Shown: piece by piece, positions 37,301 to 50,290 of the stretch
Position numbering within the stretch: the first letter of the stretch is position 1
Layout of the letters: each line of letters begins with the position of its first letter
DNA from: Adiantum capillus-veneris
Taxonomy: Eukaryota > Streptophyta > Polypodiopsida > Polypodiales > Pteridaceae
NCBI GenBank assembly: GCA_014529385.2
Contig: CM043957.1
Location: 90,421,160 to 90,483,159, forward strand
Length of the DNA: 62,000 nt
Direction of reading: 5' to 3'
Notes under the pieces: generated by a model
Database searches by the model: none
What the model was told of the DNA's origin: nothing
Seen by the model: the letters and a program-made list of their open reading frames with translations, nothing else
Position numbers and translations under genes: made by a program

Positions 37301-37665
37301 TCCATGATCGTCTCGATCATTTCATTGATCTCGGACTCAAACATTGCCTTGTTGGGAATGTGGTCTGCATGATCATCTCCCGAGCTGTCAGAGGCTACAT
37401 CTTGTGGCCTCACATATGCTGCTTGACCAAAGCACCTGCGAACACGTCTATTGGGTTGCAAGATTGCTACCTGTTGGCCAGCGTCAGAGTCCGACGAGTT
37501 CTAATTGGCAACAACTCAATCTATAATAGATGGATCGACCTCGCCATATTCGCGAACGTGCTGCAAAGAGACGCGTCATGTCCGTCGCACAGCATGCTTG
37601 CAATGATTACAAGGACATAAGATCCTCAGTTGAGAGATAAGTGTTTCGGTTGGACGGCCCCACAT
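34307..37665 (-). pseudogene. TNP2-like CACTA transposase gene, copy B
   Basis: From a plausible ATG at 37665 (MWGRPTETLISQ) it has the transposase-associated zinc motif (LCPCNHCK). LYNGARVSRLKALLVLLNMQ and FGWSD come next, then NLGMDYNLIHACPNDCILFR with CPKCDSERY. The TNP2 core has HFPLLPRIKHFF, ASWHEENKSSDSVLRIPADC and LRLGLDMDGLNPF. A stop before SVWPVVIVNYEIPPWL is followed by VYLRLLLEELQQLW and DPMHIFKNV. DUF4218 (34729-35388) and DUF4216 (34324-34700, ELTYFGTLQEILRIGYRGFF) complete it. Stops near 37590, 37515 and 36565 and a frameshift near 36835 break it. The C-terminal exon kept by copy A is deleted. Confidence 0.88.
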
Positions 37666-38098
37666 CCTCGTTACTACTCATAATGAGGGTAAAAATCTTA
37701 TAACCTGGACAAAAAATTTAATCTTATATTGGCATTCTTCGTCTTCTCTCTCTCTCTTTGTTCACACTATAAACTACCTCACATTCTCTAGTCATGTCCA
37801 ATTCACGCACACCTCGGTCTAGAGGTGCACGGAGATCAGAACCACCGGGTTATAATCTCGTCTTTATTGGTCAATGCCTATATTTGTGGGTACAAGAAAT
37901 CTACACACCCAAGTCTACATGATATTATTGCATGTAGTGGACAAAACCCCTTTGCCTCTTCTCTAGTTGTAGCATTTCACAGCATCTTAACATCTTTTCA
38001 CAGTAGATCTTTGTTTGTAGCATGCAGGTATGCCATTCTTGTAATGTAGCTGATGTCTCCTCAAGGCACTTAATTCTTACTCTAGATTTGACGGGATG

Positions 38099-38099
38099 T

Positions 38100-38160
<61 letters not shown>
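38099..38160. repeat. (GT)n microsatellite
   Basis: About 60 bp of GT in the 5' region of CACTA copy B. Confidence 0.97.
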
Positions 38161-38253
38161 CCCTTGGAATCGTCATCTTGCATCACTAATTTCTGTGTAG
38201 GCTCAATTTTCTCTTCCATTAGCTGATCATGACGGCTTATTGTATGGTAGCAG

Positions 38254-38313
38254 CAGTTGAACATGCAGGCGGAATTGCTGGTCCACATGGACTGTCGAAG
38301 CTGTGAGCGCAAG
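38254..38313 (+). pseudogene. Second HMA-like fragment in CACTA copy B
   Basis: The plus strand encodes MQAELLVHMDCRSCERKK, again a beta strand followed by the M-D-C-x-x-C-E-R-K metal loop. It is not a copy of the other fragment (VELHVAMDCPRCERK), because the residues around the loop differ. It lies near the 5' end of the element, upstream of TNP2 and on the opposite strand. The match is short, so chance or another Cys-rich family cannot be excluded, but two such loops in one transposon are unlikely by accident. Confidence 0.5.
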
Positions 38314-38404
38314 AAATTTTCTCGCCATTTCTGACAAGCGTCGGTGACTCTCTAAGCTGCGCCTACACAAAAATCTAAATCTAACCTTATCTTAAACGAT
38401 AAAA

Positions 38405-39185
38405 AGAAGAAAATGGTATAACCTTTCTATCACCCAAGTGTGGTAGATTGGTTATGCCAATTCCCTCTTCAATAACAGGTAAATAACATTAATAAACCTA
38501 AATCTAATCTAATATAACGTAACTCTAAATCTAACGTAACTCTAAATCTAACGTAAATCTAAATCTAACGTAAATAAACCTAAATCTAATCTAATATAAC
38601 GTAAATCTAAATCTAACGTACATAAATCTAAATCTAATCAAAAGTAAATCTAACTAAAAATAAACCTAAATCTAATCTAATTTAACTTAAATAAACCTAA
38701 ATCTAATTTAACGTAAGTCTACATCTAACCTAATCTTTAACGTCTTTTGGGATAGTTTCCTACGACGTTAAAACTCTCTTCTTCTTGTGTGTGTGTGTGT
38801 GTGTTTGTGGGTGTGTGTGTGCCAATAAAAAGAGAAAAATGGTAAAACCTTTCTATCACCCAAGTGTGGTAGATTGGTTATGCCATTTTCCTCTTGAATA
38901 GTAGGTCTTGAGTTCAACTCCTCGTCGGCTAGATCTTTAGGTCTCTTTAATTAGTTTCTTACGACATTAAATTAAACTCTCTTCTTCTCGGGTGTGTGTG
39001 TGTGGGTGTGTGTGCACGCCAATAAAAAAAGGAGAAAAATGGTATAACTTTTCTATCACCGAAGTGTGATAGATTGGTTATGCCATTTCACTCATGAATA
39101 ATAGGTCTTGAGTTCAACTCCTGTCGACTAGATCTTTAAGGTCTCTTGGGATAGTTTCCTACGATGTTAAGACTCTCTTCTTCTT
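38405..39185 (+). repeat. Three SINE-like units in tandem
   Basis: A unit reading ATGGTATAACCTTTCTATCA, then GTGGTAGATTGGTTATGCCA, then GGTCTTGAGTTCAACTCC, ending in TTAAACTCTCTTCTTCTT and (GT)n, occurs at about 38413-38790, 38839-38985 and 39038-39185. GAGTTCAACTCC fits the pol III B box and TGGTAGATTGG is an A-box-like motif about 45 bp upstream, the arrangement of tRNA-derived SINEs. The first unit is split by the minisatellite at 38480-38735. Confidence 0.5.
38480..38735. repeat. AAATCTAACGT-type minisatellite
   Basis: About 255 bp of degenerate repeats built from CTAAATCTAA and AACGTAA words. It resembles the plant telomere motif (CCCTAAA) only loosely and lies inside a transposon, so it is not a telomere. 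Confidence 0.85.
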
Positions 39186-39190
39186 CTTCT

Positions 39191-39685
<495 letters not shown>

Positions 39686-39764
39686 CACGTTACCTTGTTT
39701 GCTTGAGCGCGCGCCAAAAACTTAGATCTGAGTTTTCGGACTCTCTTGGTTGTTTTTTTTAGCC

Positions 39765-39875
39765 CTGGCGGCATCGCTATAGGCGTCGCTATGTTACAAG
39801 TAACATAGCGATGCCTATAGCAACATCGTGATTTTCATGTTTGAGCGTCGCTACTATTAAGTACCTCTTGTAGTG
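39765..39875. repeat. CACTA copy B 5' subterminal and terminal repeats
   Basis: Several GCGTCGCTAT / ATAGCGATGC motifs form a partly palindromic stretch (CATCGCTATAGGCGTCGCTA ... ATAGCGATGCCTATAGCAAC), ending in the terminal repeat ACCTCTTGTAGTG. They match the motifs at the other end. Confidence 0.88.
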
Positions 39876-40157
39876 TGTCTCCACATATGTATCGGTAGCT
39901 ACAACTTCATGCACGTTTTCTTAAGAGCCGGTCTTCCGCATTTCATGTGTGTTTTCTTGAGAGCTGGTCTTTCCCATTTCTTGCTATTTTTTTCACTCCG
40001 TGTCACTCTTGTGGTGTGTCTCCACATATGTATCGGTAGCTGCAACTTCATGCATGTTTTCTTAAGAGTCGGTCTTCCGCATTTCATGTGCGTTTTCTTG
40101 AGAGCTGGTCTTTCCCATTTCTTGCTATTGTTTTAACTCCGTGACACTCTAGTGGTA
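39876..40157. repeat. Tandem repeat, two units of about 140 bp
   Basis: GTGTCTCCACATATGTATCG starts one unit at about 39875 and another at about 40014, with few differences. It lies just outside CACTA copy B, in the interrupted E1 gene. On the minus strand it encodes repeats of RPALKKT-x-MK. E2 carries no counterpart in this window. Confidence 0.85.
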
Positions 40158-41497
40158 AGGTGGTGTTCCCTTCTTCTCCTTTGCAATAGTCACCCACCTT
40201 ATTTACAGGTATTGGTTCTGCCTATGGTTTCTCTGGTGTCTTTTTACCCATGTTTTCATTTAAGGAGATTTCTTGATGGACGAATTATGTAAGGTGATAT
40301 TATTTGATGGTTATACAAGCCTCATTTGTTGATTGCGTCATATCCCACAAACTGCACATGTTGCATTTATTTATTTTTTAATTATCAAAGATTAGTTTTA
40401 AAATAAAGTCTTCTTTTGGATGTTTCCATTCATCTCAGCTATTGTATACAAATACCTCACATGGACACAATAAAAAAATTCATATACACACTTTTATTAG
40501 TTTTTCATAGCAATGGTTTTTTTGCAAGAAATTATGCACTATAATTTATTTTAAACGAGCTTAAATTCAATAACTTGAGACCTTGAAAATTGCTTAGTTG
40601 ATGAGTATTGGTGTATAGATGCAATTAAAACCTTAAGTTTTCCCTTGATATCTATGCAAAATCTTTTTTTGATGAGAAGAAATACTCAAATTATAAAAAT
40701 TTTGGTTAAAATTGTACTAATTGTTTTAATGATTTTTCTATCTTAAAACTTATCACCATAATCCTATTTTGGTATCAATTCTGGCAAAATAAAAGATTGG
40801 CTATGTTCTTCACCTGATAACTAAAAATATGATCCAGGTGTCTTCTATTGTAACCTAGTTTTGAAAAGTGAAAATGTGAACTAATATCTTGTGGTGTAGC
40901 ATAGTTTCTTGAAGTTTTTAGGGTTTTTAACCCATATTGTCCGAACAATTAAGTCACTGAGTCAATGTATTTCATTTGCACTATCGTTATGGTTTGTGTG
41001 AACTGATGTGAATCAATGTCTTATGATTTGAAATAGTTTTTTTAGATTTTGAATGTCTCTAATATAATATTTTGATAGTCCAACATGTGTGAAACCATTG
41101 ATGTGCTATGCATTTGTATTTATTTATTTTAGATTGACGAGTGAAAAAATGGAGCAACAAGCATTAGTAGCATAGAAAGTGATCTCAGGATTCCCGCTTC
41201 CTTTTGGATATCATGCAACTTAGGGTCTTATGTAGTTCTTTGGACTACAAATGTTCAGCCAAATTTCCATTTTGGGCACAATTCAATCTCCGTTTTTGGA
41301 GTTAGAGTGCATTCATATATAGAAAGGCTAAGGTGTGAGATTTTGCAGATCTACATGTTGGAGGTGCAAAAAGCTTTGGGTTGGTTGTAGTGTTCACAAA
41401 TAATGTTTGGCAGTGTGAAATAGGTGTATGTACAGAGATTGTGGTTACAGGTGGGAACTTAGCAGGCTGCTTAGAGACTTGGTGATTGGTTGGAAAG
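40158..41497. other. AT-rich stretch without recognisable gene
   Basis: I saw no domain and no clear repeat structure in either strand. It may contain the leader of the Copia4 remnant that follows. Confidence 0.5.
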
Positions 41498-42862
41498 ATG
41501 TCATCCAACAATGATGGGCTTAACATTATTGTCACTAAGAAACTAGACAAGAAACACTTCCATGCTTGGGAATTCAAATTACCACTTTTCTTATAGTTAA
41601 AGGTTATTGGAACTACATTGATGGAGAGCATGAGACATCACCACCATTACCAGAGGAAGGTGCAAGTGATGTACGTAGATAAAGAGGTTTAAAAATGGAG
41701 CTCATAAGGTCATGTATATCGGCCTTTTGTGAGTGTGGAGGACACTATGATTGGTCACATACAAGATTCTCATACCCCTAAGGAGGCTTGGGACACTTTA
41801 CTGTCATTGGACCAACACAAAGGCAAGGAGCCTGTAGTTGAAGACTAAGCTAAATATTGTGCAAAAGAAAGACCTATCCATCAATGACTATTCACTATAG
41901 ATAAAGAACATATGTGTTACAAGGCTAGGCTTGTGGCTAAATGTTATGCACATACTTATAGGATTGATTATGAAAAGACATTCAACACCATAGCTAAGAT
42001 GGCTATCATTCGTGTGTTTATTGTAGGGCCTGTGACTTTAGGATGGGTGTTGAAACAAATGGATGTGAAGAATGCATTTTTGAATGGAGACTTGAAGGAA
42101 GATGTGTATATGGAGTAGCCACAAGTTTATGCAAATATGATTCTACGTGATCTTGTATGCATGTTAAAGAAAGAATTGACTGAAGAAAGCACCTAGAGCT
42201 TGGTATGAGAGAATTGTGGCATTCTTCATTTCATTGGGCTTTGAAATGTTTGATGTAGATCATTTATTATATGTGTGGAAGAATAAGGCAGGAATTGTGA
42301 TGATATGGATATATGTGGATGACTTAATTGTTGGAGGTGATAATGTGGCTGAAGTAGAGGGGGTACATGCTCTACTTATGCAGGATTTTGAGATGAAAGA
42401 CTTGGGAGACTTGCGGTATTTTTTGGGCATTGAAATTGTTTTCACCGAAGAGGGTGTATGACTGTTACAAAGAGAATATGCTTTGGACACGTTGAAAAGG
42501 CATGGAATGCCTTATTGAAAGTCAATTGCAATGCCCTTAGATCATAATTTGAAGTTGGAAAATGATGTAAGTCAAGTGCTTGAGAATGCTATAGGAAGAT
42601 TGTGGGTAACTTAATCTATTTGACTATCTCACACCCAGACTTGAGCTACACAATTGAATTGGTGAGCTAGTTTATACAGTCTCCCAAGAAACCACACTTG
42701 GATGCCACGAGGTGCACTTTGCGCTATGTGAGTGCTACTTTGAACTATGCACTCTTTTTAGGGTTGATATGGAGTTTCAGCTCTATGGTTACACAGTTGT
42801 GGATTGGGTTGGTAGTACATACGATCGCAAGTCTACCAGCCGATTCATGTTTTCACTTCGGA
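41498..42862 (+). mobile_element. Copia4: internally deleted copia remnant
   Basis: Gag begins at 41498 (MSSNNDGLNIIVTKKLDKKH) and continues with DTMIGHIQDSHTPKEAWDTL and KLNIVQKKDLSINDYSL. After the KIKNIC-type gag codons it jumps at about 41912 to RT: YKARLVAKCYAHTYRIDYEK, LKQMDVKNAFLNGDL, IWIYVDDLIVGGDN and KDLGDLRYFLGIEI. RNase H traces follow (STYDRKSTSRFMFSL) to 42862. The catalytic Asp region there reads TVVDWVGS. Protease, integrase and most of the middle are missing. Frameshifts and stops are frequent and no LTR is evident. Confidence 0.8.
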
Positions 42863-44469
42863 GGTTACTATTTTAGCTACTATTTTATTTGATCATTTTT
42901 TGTTGAAATAATACCATAATTCGGTTTTTAAAAAAGAAAATTAGTTTAAAAATGACCAATAGATTAGATCTAGTAATATCAATTAAAATGACCAAAGTTA
43001 ACTAGGAAAAGTTGGAATCTCAAAATTATCTAGTTATTATTAGAAACATTGTCTTTTTAATATCTAAATTGAGTAGGAAATTACATTAAGGATAATGCAA
43101 TTAATTAGAAGAAAATTATGTTAGGTATCCCTTAGTCATATTTATCTATGGTAATTGTTAGAGAGCCTACTTAATTCATACAAATTTAAAAACTAGGAAT
43201 TTTATAGAAGCTAGCCCTAAAATAAAGTTAAAAAAATACAAAAAAATACAAAAAATTATGAGAGTGCATTGATAGTCTTAGTGCACTATTTTAAGAAATT
43301 AAATACACTAATAAAGCAATTTGAATGTAGTATCTACCATCCACATAAGCTATGGTACCACATAAGAGAGTTTGAGATCACGTTGCATGAACAACCATGT
43401 GATCGATCCCAGCAACCTGGCGACACCAGTGGAACGTGAGGAAGCTATACCAATAACAACACCATGTATGTTGTATAGGTTATGGAAATTAGGGATAGCA
43501 GATTGTTTCTTGTTGTTTATTATAAAAGCAAGTACTGATGGATCTTGGGACGCTCCCCGGATGCTCGCTAGATTTTAATGGTGCTACGTGTTTTTGCTTA
43601 AGCAATCCATAGCATATAGGAATATCATATGCACTTTTGAAACCTGGAAATTTATAAAGTTTAAAATTTGATTGAGATAAAATTTGACTATGCCCTCTTT
43701 TCGGGTAGGATAAATAATTGGAGAAGAGTTGAAATTTTGATTAATTGACTCTTGGCATGCTTCATAATATAATACCCTAAATGTTAAAGTGCTTTTGTTA
43801 TCTGTATTGACTCGTGAATAAACAAGGAAATGCTTTATTGGTACATACTTTAACCAAGGTTGTGGATAAGGTCTATGTGCTTTTGGTTGGACTAGTACCT
43901 TGAACTTGGTATTTAAAACCACAAATTAAACCAAAATTAGTAATCTAGGCATGTTTCTAGCCATAAACCAACCATAAGCCATACACCAAAAGTATTCATG
44001 TAGGCATGATATTATCCATAATCCATAAGCCAAAACTACTAGCCATAAACAAACAAAGATACATGATTATTATCCACAAGAATAAACCACAGACATGCTA
44101 CTACCTTGAAAGAAATATAGTACCATATCTTAAAGTAATTGCAAGATGTTTCCATGAGAAAACTTTGTCTCTAAAGAGCTACCAAGAGGAGATGCTGCTA
44201 CAGTATTGCTGGCTCATACATCGTGTTGCCATAAGAAACTCTATTAAAAGTACATTCATTAGCAAAATCTAAAACATCTACTACAATCTTCTACCATAAT
44301 AGAAACCTTGCCACCAATTTACCAACATACCTAGCTTGATTTTTGGGTTCCAAACGGCTTAAAATGACCCCCAAACCATGATTTCCACATATTGAGAGTC
44401 ATATAAAAGCTACAGCTCCACATGCAACCTAACATTATAAATGAGAGCATTGGGTTCAAACTCAATAAA
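42863..44469. other. AT-rich stretch without recognisable gene
   Basis: No domains or repeats were recognised. Homology to the D blocks begins at about 44470 (TTGAACTAGAAACATGTAAG). Confidence 0.5.
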
Positions 44470-47400
44470 CATATTGAACTAGAAACATGTAAGCTCAAAC
44501 AAGAAATTCATGCAATTAAATACTTCCACAATGTCTTCAAGAAGTGTGAAACAATCAAGATCTTCACATACATCATCTAAGCATATTTAGAGTATATAAT
44601 TTAATTGCTCATGTTAGACAAGATCGCAGAGTTATAATTAACTGGAAAAATTGAGTCAAGAAGGCAATAGGGTTCCCATTCAAGAGGGAGAGATTCCTCT
44701 TAGGAGTCTTTTGAATCACCTAAGATGAGGAAATCAAGGCTCCTTGACGAATCCCTCCTACTCAAAACAGAAGAATCACCCAAAATGTTGATGCATATCT
44801 AAGAGAGAGGATTTGATGATACTCATGAATATAAGGAGAGCCAAAATACTTGTAGGGAGAAATTTAATGAATAAATGGCTCCACGAAGGCAACATTATCA
44901 GTTGTCCATTAAGCTAAGAATTGAGCACAGATGAAGGAAGAGACTATATCCCAATTCTTCTCCATCAAAATCTTCAAAGGGAGAGACTATATCCCACTTC
45001 TTCTCCATCAAACTCTTCAAAGAGTAAGTCTCCATAATGAGGCCAGTCCACTATCACTTACAAGGATACTCATAATTGAGGGCATAGACGTGCTCAAGTC
45101 ACCTTGAAAAAAACAATTGATCTTGACAACTCAAGGAAGGAGGAAAGAATATCACTTTTGTTACACTCAATATTACCTATAGCAACATTTTCAAAGTCCT
45201 CCATTTGAACCAAAAATTTGATGCTACCTCCAAAAGGTTGCTAGGACATGTAGATGCACCTCCAAAAGATTTCTATGTAGAATTAGTGGTCTAGCCCTAA
45301 AGCTTGTTGACAAGGAGAGGCACCTCAAATGTGGAAAGTAGGGTTACTATCATGAAGCAAATTGTCACGTAGTAAGCTCAAGATGTTTATATCATGGCGT
45401 AGAGAAGCCTTGATTTTAAAGAGGAGAGACTACTCAACCTTATGTTGAGCTTTTATGAGGTTACATATAAAAGCTATTATCTTCAAATGATAATATTTTC
45501 ACAGCACCGAAAACTTAGATAGGAATTATTTGATGACATGCATGCACATGTGAATGTCCAGGGTCAAGTTAGAAATAATTCAGCACACTATGATTGAAAC
45601 CTGCCCCTCCAAGATCTTCTCTCCCATTGGCAAATCCATGTACACGTTTTTGGATAAAGAAGATTAATTTTAAGGAAGTTAAATATCCAATGTACATTTT
45701 AAAGGCAAGACTAGTAACATCAAGAAGAGGGAGAAGGGGTCCCGAAGGGGTTTGAAAGGGCAACAATAAGATCTCTCTCCCAAAAAGCTTCAGATGGTGC
45801 AAGTAAGATGATACATGCCTTAAATGTGGAGAAACAATTCACACTTACCATGAATACCCTACCAAGGGAGTAGTAAAGGATAACTTACAAGCTATCTCAA
45901 GTTCTTTACATGACACTTCAACCTCATAAGGATATTCATTAAAGAAAAACACACAAACATCACAAACTCTCTCACATCGTACCTTAACTCCTCAAGGAGC
46001 TAGAGAATATGCTATGATTGGGGAAAGATTTGGGATCATATACTTTCATTCAATTTTATTCTAGCTCGACTCTTAACCTCATCTCTTGAGATTACCTATC
46101 AATTTAGGTACCCAAGATTCTAAGTTGGGTCCCTTAGAGGATGCAAATGCAGTTTTTAAAGGGAAACAAGTTTGTGTTACCCTTTTAATTGGAAAGCTTT
46201 GAAGACATGTTTAAGTTTCTATAGGTCAAGCAGATTTCTTGATTTCTATTAACTTATGAGAATGTGATTTTAGGAAATCCATTGTTCAATTGCATGTGAA
46301 AGCTTCTTTGTAGTGGCCAAATAGAGTCATTAAGTTTAAACATATACTATTAAAGACATGATAATTCATAGAGATAGAAAAGGTTATACCATTCCACTTG
46401 TGTCTCATGATGGAGCTTTTCAATCATCAATAGAAAAGCATGATTTTATATAATGATTTATTTTTAGAGTTTATAATTGAGATTTTTCACTCACCATTCA
46501 AAGAGAATTCAGCTTAAATATTGTTTCTTGTTGAAGATAAACTCTATACCCAAGGAACTCTCTCCTTCTTGAGGGGAAAGATTGCAAGAAACTCTTCTTC
46601 TAACAAGTTTTTGGATAAACAAGATGAATTCCAAGGAAGTTAAATATCCAGTGTACATTTTAGAGGCAAGACTACTAACATCAAGAAGAGGGAGAAGGGG
46701 GTTTGAAAGGACAACAATAAGCTCTCTCTTCAAAATCCTTCAAATGGTGCAAGCAAGAGGATACATGTCTTAAATGTGGAGAAACAATTCACACTTACCA
46801 TGTATTCCCTACCAAGGGAGTAGTGAAGGATCACTCACAAGCTTTCTCAAGTTCTTTACATGGCAGTTCAACTCCGTAAGGATATTCATTAAATGAAAAC
46901 ACGCAAACATCACAAATTCTCTCATATGGTACCTCAACTCCTGAAGGAGCTAGACAATATGCTATGATTGGGGAAAGATTTGGGATCATATACTTTCATT
47001 CAATTTTATCCTAGATCGACCCTTAACCTCATCTCTTGAGATTAGCTATCAATTTATGTACCCAAGATTCTAAGTTGGGTCCCTTAGAGGATGAAAATGG
47101 AGTGTTTAAAAGGAAAACAATTTGTGTTACCCTTTTATTTTGAAAGCCTTGAGGACATATTTCAGTTTCTATAGGTAAAGCGGATTTCTTGACTTCTATT
47201 AAATCTTGAGAATTTGATTTTAGCAACTCCATGGTTCAATTGGATGTGAAAGCTACTTTGTAGTGGCCCAATAGAGTCATTAAGTTTAAACGTATATTTA
47301 AATACATGATGATTCATAGATATAGAAAAGGTTATACTATTCCACTTGTATCTCATTATGGAGCTTTTCAACAATCAATATAAAAGCATCCTTTTATATA

Positions 47401-47772
47401 ATGATTTATTTTAAGAGTTTATAATTGAGATTGTTCACTCATCATTCAAAGAGAATTCAACTTAAATAATGTTTCTTGTTGAACACGCTTCCATTTTTAT
47501 AAACTCTACACCAAGGGAACTCTCTCCTTCTTGAGGGGAAACATTGCAAGAAACTCTTTTGCAAAAATTAGGGCAAAATGGAATGAGAGGTGTTATCCAT
47601 CCTCTACCACCATTGAACATCATGGGATCTTGTGATCAAGAGTATTCCTCTTTGAGGGTTTCCTGGAACTGAATGATGTTGAGTAGTTAAGACCTCCATT
47701 TTTAAGGACTATCATTTTTGAGGTATACCTTCACTCCTATGCTATGTTAATGACTAGGAATAACTTTGGGGT

Positions 47773-47967
47773 GTGGATATAGATTATTTATCAAAATCTT
47801 TAAGAAATAATACTATGTTTGATGCAATGAAACAAATTGAGCTAGAAACATGTAAACTCAAACAAGAAATCCATGCAATTAAATACTTCCACAATGTCTA
47901 CAAGAAGTGTGAAACAATCAAGATCTTCACATACATCATCCAAGCATATTTAGAGTATATAATCTAA
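47773..47967 (+). other. Small frame kept in D2 and D1
   Basis: It encodes 64 residues differing from the D1 copy at 27602 by only about one (LRNNT versus LRINT). Unknown; see the D1 entry for the reasons to be cautious. Confidence 0.25.
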
Positions 47968-48609
47968 TTGCTCATGTTAGACAGGATCGCAGAGTTATAA
48001 TTAACTGGAAAAATTGAGTCTTCCCATTCAAGAGGGAGAGATTCCTTTTAGGAGTCTTTTGAATCACCTAAGATGAGGAAATCAAGGCTCCTTGAGGAAT
48101 CCCTCCTACTCAAAACAGAAGAATCACCCAAAATGCTGATGCATATCTAAGAGATAGGATTTGATGATACTCATGAATATAAGGAGAGCCAAAATACTTG
48201 TAGGGAGAAATTAATGAAGAAATGGCTCCACAAAGACAACATTTCAATTGTCCATTGAGCTAAGAATTGAGCAGAGATGAAGGAAGACACTATATCCCAA
48301 TTCCTCTCCATCGAACTCTTCAAAGGGAGAGACTATATCCCACTTCTCCTCCATCAAACTCTTCAAAGAGTAAGTCTCCATAAAGAGGCTACTATCAATT
48401 ACAAGGATACTCATAGTTGTGGGCATCTACGTGCTCAAGTCACCTTGAAAAAAACAATTGATCTTGAGAAATCAAGGAAGGAGGAAAGAACATCACTTTT
48501 GTTACAATCAATATTACCTATAGCAACATTTTCAAAGTCCTCCATTTGAACCAAAAATTTGATGCTACCTCCAAAAGGTTGCTAGGACATGTAGATGCAC
48601 CTCCAAAAG

Positions 48610-49068
48610 CATTAGGAGAAGTTTGGACTAAAAAATGGGCCTTGTAAGAATTGTTGATGTGGCATACTTTCAAAAAGTGGGGATCGGTAAATTTTTTGCA
48701 AATAAGATCCAAACTTGTCGGAGGATGGATATTTAGAATCTACTCTTCAAATGCTATCTATTGATATATAGCATGCATGTATCAAACATTGCCTTCATGT
48801 AGATCTAGAAAAAGGTGATTTTAGATTACCGTAAAGGTAACAAAACCTGGCTGATTGAAAAAAAATGGCATAACTTTCATAGAAGTCATCCAAACTTTTC
48901 GGACCTTAGCTCTTTAAAATCCATTTTTCAAGAACATTCCAATGATAGGTCATATCATGGGGTTCTAAGAAATATTTAGAGAGGTCTACCGGGTTGCTTT
49001 CTTTTGTACAACTTTGATTATGTGGCACTCTTAAAAGGCCCAAAAATGAGTTCAAAATTTTCCTAATG
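48610..49068. mobile_element. Fold-back/MITE-like element in D2 (459 bp)
   Basis: It has the same length and the same insertion site as the D1 copy. The sister tandem unit at about 45260 again shows the empty site (CCTCCAAAAGATTTCTATG). The element was therefore already present before the D1/D2 duplication. Confidence 0.75.
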
Positions 49069-49985
49069 GGTTTCTATGTAGAATTGGTGGTCTAGCCCTA
49101 AAGCTTGTTGACAAGGGGAGGCACATCAAATTTGGAAAGAATGTAGGGTTGTTATCATGAGGCAAATTCTCACTTAGTAAGCTCAATATGTTTATATCAT
49201 GGCTTAGAGAAGCGTTGATTTTAAAGAGGAGAGACTACTCAACCTTCTGTTGAGCTTGTATGAGGTTACATATAAAAGCTACTATCTTCAAATGATAATA
49301 TTTTCACAGCACCGAAAACTTAGATAGGAATTATTTGATGACATGCATGGATATGTGAATGTCCAGGGTCAAGTTAGAAATAATTCACCACACTATGATT
49401 GAAACTTGCCTCCAAGATCTTTTCTCCCATTGGCAAATCCATGTACAAGTTTTTGGATAAAGAAGATGAATTCCAAGGAAGTTAAATATCCAGTGTACAT
49501 TTTAAAGGCAATACCAGTAACATCAAGAAGAGGGAGAAGGGGGTTTGAAAGGGCAAAAATAAGCTCTCTATCCCAAAAACATTTAGATGGTGCAAGCAAG
49601 AGGATACATTTCTTAAATGTGGAAAAACAATTCACACTTACCATGCATACCCTACCAAGGGAGTAGTAAAGCATAACTTACAAGCTATCTCAAGTTCTTT
49701 ACATGACACTTGAACTTCGTAAGGATATTCATTAAAGGAAAACACACAAACATCACAAATTCTCTCACATGGTACCTGAACTCGTCAAGGAGCTAGAGAA
49801 TATGCTATGATTGGGGAAAGATTTGGGATCATATACTTTTATTTAATTTTTTTATGCTCGACCCTTAACCTCATCTCTTGAGATTAGATATCAATTTAGG
49901 TACCCAAGATTCTAAGTTGGGTCCCTTAGAGGATGAAAAATGGAGTCTTTAAAGTGAAACAAGTTTGTGTTACCCTTTTAATTTT

Positions 49986-50290
49986 AAAACTTTGAGTGAA
50001 ATGCCCTGGGAAATGCCGTGTTCGATCCTCGACCCAACCAACCTTTTCATAGCCCCTTGGCTTGCAAGATCCCTTCTCCATTGGGCAGCCGGCCCTTGGC
50101 CACAACTCCTTGATCCCCAGGGTGGCCCTTGGCCTGACATTAGTCCCCCCTTGGAGAAGTGTTATCATCCTTGAAAACACAAGCAATAGTAGCTTCGTAT
50201 GAAAACTGATGTTTTCCTTATTGGCATCCCATACACGGGCCAATTGTCCTGATGATTGATATGTGGTGCAGTGAGGAGGTTCAATGAAAC
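49986..50290. other. GC-richer spacer, no gene seen
   Basis: Pro/Leu-rich frames only (CCCTTGG-type words recur at 50060-50160). There is a GTTCGATCC match to a pol III B box at about 50022 but no A box nearby. Confidence 0.4.

Larger units (their letters stand above)
44470..49985 (+). repeat. D2: second copy of the large duplicated block
   Basis: Direct repeat of D1, extending further on both sides. It starts with a partial third copy of the small-frame segment (44470-44790). The tandem unit starting GATGCATATCTAAGAG recurs at 44790 and about 48138 (period about 3.35 kb). The sub-repeat of about 970 bp occurs at about 45650, 46613 and 49450. D2 keeps the 297-bp segment (about 45860-46155) that D1 has lost, so D2 is closer to the ancestral form. 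No coding family was recognised. Confidence 0.88.

Noticed and set aside
38480-38735. Interstitial telomere array
   Set aside because: The words are AAATCTAACGT variants rather than CCCTAAA, and the array sits inside a transposon.
41302-41631. Minus-strand 109-residue frame over the Copia4 start
   Set aside because: It is antisense to clear gag sequence and shows no domain.
50010-50040. SINE or tRNA gene at GTTCGATCC
   Set aside because: There is a B-box match but no A box at the right distance, no cloverleaf and no tail.
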